Source: JAHFRG01 sp036522275
Lineage (GTDB): Bacteria; Pseudomonadota; Gammaproteobacteria; Burkholderiales; JAHFRG01
Reading direction: 5' to 3'
DNA length: 11,247 bases
Assembly (NCBI GenBank): GCA_036522275.1
Contig: DATDGC010000005.1
Coordinates: 1-11,247 of the forward strand
Shown: positions 7,292-11,247 of the stretch, piece after piece
Layout: every line of letters starts with the position of its first letter
Position numbering within the stretch: the first letter of the stretch is position 1
Notes under the pieces: model-generated
Told to the model about the DNA's origin: nothing
Seen by the model: the letters and a program-made list of their open reading frames with translations, nothing else
The model's database searches: none
Made by a program: the position numbers and the translations under genes

Positions 7292-7406
7292 TTGAGGCTC
7301 CTCCTCTCCACAACTCGATCGGGATTTGACCGTAATTATTGGTCAATTATTGAGGCTCCTCCTCTCCGCAACTCGATTGAGATTTGACCGGGATTATTGG
7401 TTAATT
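7291..7406. repeat. Two tandem 58-base units with anti-SD tract
   Basis: Units 7291-7348 and 7349-7406 are head-to-tail copies agreeing at 52 of 58 positions. Each holds CTCCTCCTCTCC (7298-7309 in unit 1), complementary to Shine-Dalgarno sequences on the plus strand, and ends in an inverted repeat. In unit 1 that is TTGACC-N9-GGTCAA (7326-7331/7341-7346). Unit 2 keeps the pairing through one C-to-T change that turns a G-C pair into G-U. They lie between the divergent histidine kinase and gabD genes. They could be tandem operator sites or small-RNA-like modules; the sequence alone does not decide. The rest of 7129-7519 shows only the hairpin at 7202-7231 and the promoter at 7483-7491. Confidence 0.8.
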
Positions 7407-7482
7407 ACCTGGCAATCTACCTTAACCTCGAAAAAGAGGCAATTATCCCGACCTTTTATAGCGTGAGTCGAGACAACATCAT

Positions 7483-7491
7483 TGCTATACT
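7483..7491 (+). promoter_or_regulatory. Extended -10 promoter element for gabD
   Basis: TGCTATACT at 7483-7491 fits the extended -10 form TGnTATAAT. There is no good -35 at the expected distance, which extended -10 promoters can tolerate. Transcription would begin near 7498, giving a leader of about 20 bases before the ATG. The tandem repeats end about 77 bases upstream, a suitable place for an activator or repressor. Confidence 0.45.
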
Positions 7492-7519
7492 TCAATTGTA
7501 ACCCTGGTTAAGACCCGTT

Positions 7520-9019
7520 ATGAACGCACCACAAAAAATTGCTTCGCTCAAGCTTAACAACACCGCGTTATTCCGGCAGCAGTGCTATATCAACGGTGAA
7601 TGGGTGAATGCCGACAACAAAGCCGTACTCGCCGTTACCAATCCGGCGGACGGCTCGCAGCTTGGCACGGTGCCTAACATGGGCGCTGCGGAAACGCGCC
7701 GCGCCATAGAAGCAGCGCATGCCGCCTGGCCTGCTTGGCGCGCAAAGACCGCTAAAGAGCGGGCGGTCATCCTGCGCCGCTGGTTCGAACTCATCATGGC
7801 AAACCAGCAGGACCTCGCGATGCTGATGACCGCAGAACAGGGCAAGCCGCTGGCCGAGGCCAAGGGTGAAATCGCATATGCGGCGTCTTTTATCGAATGG
7901 TTTGCCGAAGAAGGCAAGCGTGTTTACGGTGATACCATTCCTCAGCACCATTCCGATAAGCGGCTGATGGTTATCAAGGAGCCGGTCGGCGTCTGCGCGG
8001 CGATTACGCCGTGGAATTTTCCAGCGGCGATGATTACTCGCAAAGCCGGCCCGGCGCTCGCAGCAGGCTGCGTAATGGTGCTGAAACCTGCTGAACATAC
8101 CCCTTATTCCGCTTTGGCGCTCACCGTACTCGCCGAGGAAGCGGGAATATCCAAGGGCGCGTTGAACGTGGTGACAGGAGATGCGCCGGCGATAGGCGGC
8201 GAAATGACCGCCAATCCACTGGTGCGCAAGCTCACGTTTACCGGTTCCACTGAAGTCGGGAAACTCCTGATGCGGCAATGTGCCGACACCGTGAAAAAAA
8301 TCTCTCTGGAGCTGGGCGGCAACGCGCCGTTCATTGTGTTTGACGATGCCGATCTCGATGCCGCGGTGCAAGGCGCGATTGCATCCAAATATCGCAACAC
8401 CGGGCAGACCTGCGTGTGCGCCAACCGCATCCTGGTGCAGGAAAGTGTTTATGATGTGTTTGCTGCTAAGTTAGTGGCGAAAGTGAAAGTTTTTAAAGTT
8501 GGCAACGGCATGGAAGAGGGAGTCACTCAAGGACCGTTGATCGATGCACAAGCTCTCAAAAAGGTTGAGAGCCATATCGCCGATGCGGTGGCCAAAGGCG
8601 CGAAAGTATTGTTGGGCGGCAAGCGCCATGCGTTGGGAGGAACGTTCTTTGAGCCCACGGTGCTGAAAGACGTCACTACCGACATGCTGCTTGCGCGCCA
8701 AGAAACTTTTGGTCCGGTAGCGCCTCTGTTCCGCTTTAAAACCGAGCAGGACGCAGTGCGTATTGCCAATGACACCGAATATGGTCTTGCGGGATATTTC
8801 TATAGCCGTGACATCGGGCGCATCTGGCGCGTTGCCGAAGCGCTGGAATGCGGAATGGTGGGGATCAACACTGGCATCATCTCCAACGAAGTCACACCGT
8901 TTGGCGGAGTGAAGCAATCCGGCATCGGCCGCGAAGGCTCAAAATACGGCATCGAAGAGTTCGTACAGGTGAAGTATCTATGCATCGGCGGTATTGACCG
9001 ACTGGACGCCGAAATATAA
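7520..9019 (+). CDS. gabD: Succinate-semialdehyde dehydrogenase (NADP+)
   Basis: Oxidises succinate semialdehyde to succinate with NAD(P)+, feeding 4-aminobutyrate or related carbon into the TCA cycle in the cytoplasm. The 499-residue product is full length for the family. It shows TPWNFP with N166, the cofactor-binding region TFTGSTEVGK (239-248), catalytic base E264 in LELGG, catalytic C298 in GQTCVCANR with the second redox cysteine C300, R292 at the position of the substrate-binding arginine in E. coli GabD, and ETFGP (395-399). The C298-x-C300 pair is typical of GabD-type enzymes rather than of general aldehyde dehydrogenases. The ATG at 7520 has only a weak purine match upstream (GGTTAAG, 7506-7512). 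No gabT, gabP or regulator is in the window, so the source of substrate is unknown. A close relative such as glutarate-semialdehyde dehydrogenase cannot be excluded. Confidence 0.92.
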   Translation: MNAPQKIASLKLNNTALFRQQCYINGEWVNADNKAVLAVTNPADGSQLGTVPNMGAAETRRAIEAAHAAWPAWRAKTAKERAVILRRWFELIMANQQDLAMLMTAEQGKPLAEAKGEIAYAASFIEWFAEEGKRVYGDTIPQHHSDKRLMVIKEPVGVCAAITPWNFPAAMITRKAGPALAAGCVMVLKPAEHTPYSALALTVLAEEAGISKGALNVVTGDAPAIGGEMTANPLVRKLTFTGSTEVGKLLMRQCADTVKKISLELGGNAPFIVFDDADLDAAVQGAIASKYRNTGQTCVCANRILVQESVYDVFAAKLVAKVKVFKVGNGMEEGVTQGPLIDAQALKKVESHIADAVAKGAKVLLGGKRHALGGTFFEPTVLKDVTTDMLLARQETFGPVAPLFRFKTEQDAVRIANDTEYGLAGYFYSRDIGRIWRVAEALECGMVGINTGIISNEVTPFGGVKQSGIGREGSKYGIEEFVQVKYLCIGGIDRLDAEI

Positions 9020-9151
9020 AGGGGATGATATTTGCAAGATGAATGCCGATGACGCACTCCGGCTTGCCGGTGATATATCTGAATAAGATTGGAAATGCAT
9101 TTACAGGCACGTCGGAGCGGCCGCTATTCTGGTGGCGGAAACGGGAATATT

Positions 9152-10051
9152 TCAGTCCGAGGCGAGGAGAAAATTGCGCACGATTTTGATCTGGTCTGCC
9201 GACATCAGCACTGGTGCGTGACCGATTCCGGGCAGTTCCACCAATTCGGTGCGTGCTTCGCGCTCGCACATTTTTAGCGCGGTTTCTCTGAGCAACAAGT
9301 CGGACTCGGCTCCCCGCAAAATCAGCACCGGGCAGCGCACTTTTTCCCAGAACTGCCATAAATCCACGTCCTGGAAAAATCCGCTTTTAAACGGTTCGCC
9401 GATTTTCGGATCATATTTGAATCCGTAGCTTCCATCATCAAACTTCTTCACGCTGTGAATGGCGAGATGGCGCCACTGCGAGTCGGTGAGCGGGCCAAAA
9501 GGGGCGCACACCTTGCGCACATAGGTTTCGAATTCCTCAAAGCTGGCAAAGCGCGAGTTCTTGCCGACGTATTCAGCCAGGCGGCGCAGCGCCTCAGCGG
9601 GAACGAGCGGGCCGACATCGTTCATTATGAGGCGCCGTATCGGCGATTTTGGTTGTGCCGCCAGCATCATGCCGATCAGCCCGCCCATCGAAGTTCCCAC
9701 CCAGTCAATGAAACGCTCAGATGGACGGCGCAACAACTTGTCAATAAATCTGGACATTCTGGTGCCAGGACCGATTCGCGCAAGCAGTGCCGCCATGTCG
9801 GTAAGATAAACCGGGTAACTATAATTCTCGTGGTGGCTAAGCCAATCGCTTTGTCCACGGCCTATGATATCAGGGCATACTACGTGACAATCGCTTTCGA
9901 GCGCCATGGCGAGAAAATCGAAATCTCGCGCGTTGCGCGCGAGGCCATGCACGCAGACCACCACGTGCGGATTGTTGCGATTACCCCATTCGGTGTAGGC
10001 AATGCGGTGAAAGCCATGGGGGCCAAGGCTCAGGAAACTGTTTTCCAGCAT
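9152..10051 (-). CDS. Alpha/beta-fold hydrolase
   Basis: A 299-residue cytoplasmic hydrolase of unknown substrate. It has the oxyanion-hole HG (35-36), nucleophile S121 in the elbow GTSMGG, probable acid D251 in GAESDLLL and catalytic H278 in GIGHAP, in the usual order. A cap region of about 100 residues (145-235), rich in aromatic and charged residues, lies between the elbow and the acid. A short basic insert (GPGTRMSRFIDKLLRRP, 94-110) precedes the elbow and is longer than in many relatives. The fold covers esterases, lactonases, C-C bond hydrolases and haloperoxidase-like enzymes; no motif here picks one. The ATG follows a purine-rich AAAAGAAAGAAAA run rather than a clear ribosome binding site. 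The unknown gene upstream ends 21 bases before, so the two are probably co-transcribed. It converges on gabD with 132 bases between, where no strong terminator is seen. Confidence 0.88.
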   Translation of the reverse strand: MLENSFLSLGPHGFHRIAYTEWGNRNNPHVVVCVHGLARNARDFDFLAMALESDCHVVCPDIIGRGQSDWLSHHENYSYPVYLTDMAALLARIGPGTRMSRFIDKLLRRPSERFIDWVGTSMGGLIGMMLAAQPKSPIRRLIMNDVGPLVPAEALRRLAEYVGKNSRFASFEEFETYVRKVCAPFGPLTDSQWRHLAIHSVKKFDDGSYGFKYDPKIGEPFKSGFFQDVDLWQFWEKVRCPVLILRGAESDLLLRETALKMCEREARTELVELPGIGHAPVLMSADQIKIVRNFLLASD

Positions 10052-10072
10052 TTTTCTTTCTTTTCGCTTTGG

Positions 10073-10978
10073 TTATTGTTCTTCCCAACACTCCACAATC
10101 GCGGTTTTTATCCATGCGCAGTCATTGTTTAGCGTGCTGAACCGATAAGAGTTTCCCCGCCCTGTATCGCGTTTGGCCATTTTTCTGATTTTCTCCGACT
10201 TGATATTGGCCTGGTGTGCGGTGAACCCCATGCGCTCATACCTCTGCTGCTCGAGGATGATGTCTTCTGGCGGACTTTCAGAAAACCACACCCATTCATC
10301 AAGGAAACCGTTGACCAGCTCTTCCAACACCTGGTAAAGCTCATCCTCAATTTTTTCACCGGGTGCGAGTTCTTGGTAATCGTTGGTCCGGCTTTCCAGG
10401 TTATAAGTCCAATGTTCCGTCCATTCGGCTTCCAAACCATCGCTGGCGTAGAGCTCGGTTTGTTTATCCTGTTTGTGGATTTTGAACAAGGCATGTTGTT
10501 TGCCGGTGAGAACATACCCGGCGTACTCGCTGGCGCCGGTGTTCTTGAAAACGATGGCATGCCTGAGATACCCGTTTTCTTCGACTGCGATCTCTAATTG
10601 CAAGGGGCTGCTGACGAGCTCAGAGTCAGCGAGCGCTTGGGTGTGTTGGTCAGTAAGCTTGCCGTTCTGGATCATCACGTTGCCGCTTACCCCATCGCGG
10701 TGATTAACCCATTCCACCTTGATTTTGAGGTCGGGAAAGGCTGCCGAAGTGGTGACGAAAGGCGGAAAGGGGATGCCTTGATCGGCTTCAAAGTGGTAAA
10801 TCAAGTCTTGTGAAATGTATTGCTCCTGGAAATTCTGAATAGCGCTTTCTTCGGACAGCAAGGCGTTGATCTGATGCTTGAACGCTTCCAGCAGTCCGAT
10901 ATCCCCACTGACTGTTACGCTGGCTTGGAATGCTGCGGTCATCTCGGATTTAATTGGAAAATGCCCGACCTGTTGCAT
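10073..10978 (-). CDS. Protein of unknown function, AT-rich gene
   Basis: I do not recognise this 301-residue protein. It is acidic and soluble, without signal peptide or membrane helix. The N-terminal part alternates predicted strand and helix (TAAFQASVTVSGD, then a helix near LLEAFKHQINALL, then DLKIKVEWVNHRDGVSGNVMI), a pattern that faintly recalls ferredoxin-like Api92-type proteins; this is weak. The centre contains many aromatic and charged residues (EWTEHWTYNLE). The C-terminal third is helical and ends with a basic stretch (KSEKIRKMAKRDTGRG) and ECWEEQ. The ATG at 10978 is preferred because AAGGA (complement of 10984-10988) lies five bases upstream; an ATG five codons earlier lacks this. 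The gene is clearly more AT-rich than its neighbours, suggesting acquisition by transfer. It begins 23 bases after the end of the dispersed repeat. Confidence 0.75.
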   Translation of the reverse strand: MQQVGHFPIKSEMTAAFQASVTVSGDIGLLEAFKHQINALLSEESAIQNFQEQYISQDLIYHFEADQGIPFPPFVTTSAAFPDLKIKVEWVNHRDGVSGNVMIQNGKLTDQHTQALADSELVSSPLQLEIAVEENGYLRHAIVFKNTGASEYAGYVLTGKQHALFKIHKQDKQTELYASDGLEAEWTEHWTYNLESRTNDYQELAPGEKIEDELYQVLEELVNGFLDEWVWFSESPPEDIILEQQRYERMGFTAHQANIKSEKIRKMAKRDTGRGNSYRFSTLNNDCAWIKTAIVECWEEQ

Positions 10979-11001
10979 GTGGTTCCTTAGCATTATCGCA
11001 C

Positions 11002-11247
11002 AGGGAACCCCTGATTAAGTCCTCCGCGGATTGCGTTGCTGATAAAATGCGGATGGATGCAAGGCGCGCGACGAAGGTCGTAGCGCGGCTGCGACCCGTT
11101 AGCCAAAGGCCCGCTTGCGGGAGCAGCCGCACAAGCTCCGCTCCATGCTATCAAACGCAGCCTTCTGCGCCCCTGCCCGCACCACGCTGCGCGAGACCGA
11201 GTCCGGGGCGCACTACGAAGCCGAGGAGCGCAACGACGCAGACGCCG
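11002..11247 (-). repeat. Dispersed intergenic repeat, right inverted copy
   Basis: This is the inverted partner of the repeat at 139-261. Its gene-proximal block (11002-11078) and distal block (11222-11247) match the left copy at 66 of 77 and 23 of 26 positions. Between the blocks it carries about 123 bases more than the left copy, including nested hairpins. The window ends inside the repeat, so its true outer edge is not seen. The remaining bases of 10979-11247 show no gene. Confidence 0.8.
11085..11130. other. Nested hairpin inside right repeat copy
   Basis: GCGGCTGC (11085-11092) pairs exactly with GCAGCCGC (11123-11130), and an inner stem CCCG/CGGG (11110-11113/11118-11121) sits inside it. 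A further small stem CGCAG-CCTT-CTGCG lies just beyond. The whole segment falls within the part missing from the left copy. Confidence 0.6.

Noticed and set aside
7291..7406. The tandem 58-base units as the start of a CRISPR array.
   Set aside because: There are only two directly abutting copies with no spacers, they differ at 6 positions, and no cas gene is present.
9020..9151. Small CCGG-CTTG-CCGG and CCGC/GCGG stems between gabD and the hydrolase as a terminator.
   Set aside because: The stems are only 4-5 bp and no T-run follows on either strand.
10989..11010. GATAAT just upstream of the unknown gene (minus strand) looked like a -10 box.
   Set aside because: Transcription from it would begin at or inside the ribosome binding site AAGGA, and no -35 is visible at 16-18 bases.

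Overview
The window looks like a piece of a betaproteobacterial chromosome. This is a judgement from the protein families (RhlE-type DEAD-box helicase, a DUF6352-like protein, GabD-type aldehyde dehydrogenase, a two-component/Ser-Thr kinase pair) and from composition, not from a marker gene; genus cannot be assigned. Composition is uneven. The kinase genes are GC-rich (one sampled 60-base row, 6001-6060, has 41 G/C). The last gene on the right is much more AT-rich (row 10801-10860 has 25 G/C).

Layout from left to right: (1) 1-276 has no gene but carries one copy of a dispersed repeat that stops just upstream of the first gene. (2) 277-3394, plus strand: an exported Bcp/PrxQ-type peroxiredoxin; a structured leader; an RhlE-like RNA helicase whose motif II reads DEGD; and, 15 bases later, a DUF6352-like protein of unknown function. 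(3) 3454-7128, minus strand: a two-gene signalling unit, with a membrane histidine kinase first and, 9 bases after it, a Ser/Thr protein kinase fused to two receiver domains. (4) 7129-7519: an AT-rich intergenic region with a GC hairpin, two tandem 58-base units carrying a CU-rich (anti-Shine-Dalgarno) tract, and a probable extended -10 promoter. (5) 7520-9019, plus: succinate-semialdehyde dehydrogenase gabD. (6) 9152-10978, minus: an unrecognised 301-residue protein followed 21 bases later by an alpha/beta hydrolase. (7) 10979-11247: a second, inverted copy of the repeat found at the left edge.

How the genes may work together: the clearest functional unit is the kinase pair. The histidine kinase probably senses a periplasmic or membrane signal and passes phosphate to one or both receivers of the adjacent protein, which would gate its Ser/Thr kinase domain. 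That joins aspartate phosphorelay and Ser/Thr phosphorylation in one two-gene operon. The other genes look like ordinary stress and central-metabolism functions. No mobile-element genes, tRNA, rRNA or CRISPR array were seen. The most notable unexplained structures are the tandem 58-base units, the pair of inverted repeats bracketing all the genes, and the leader of the helicase gene.
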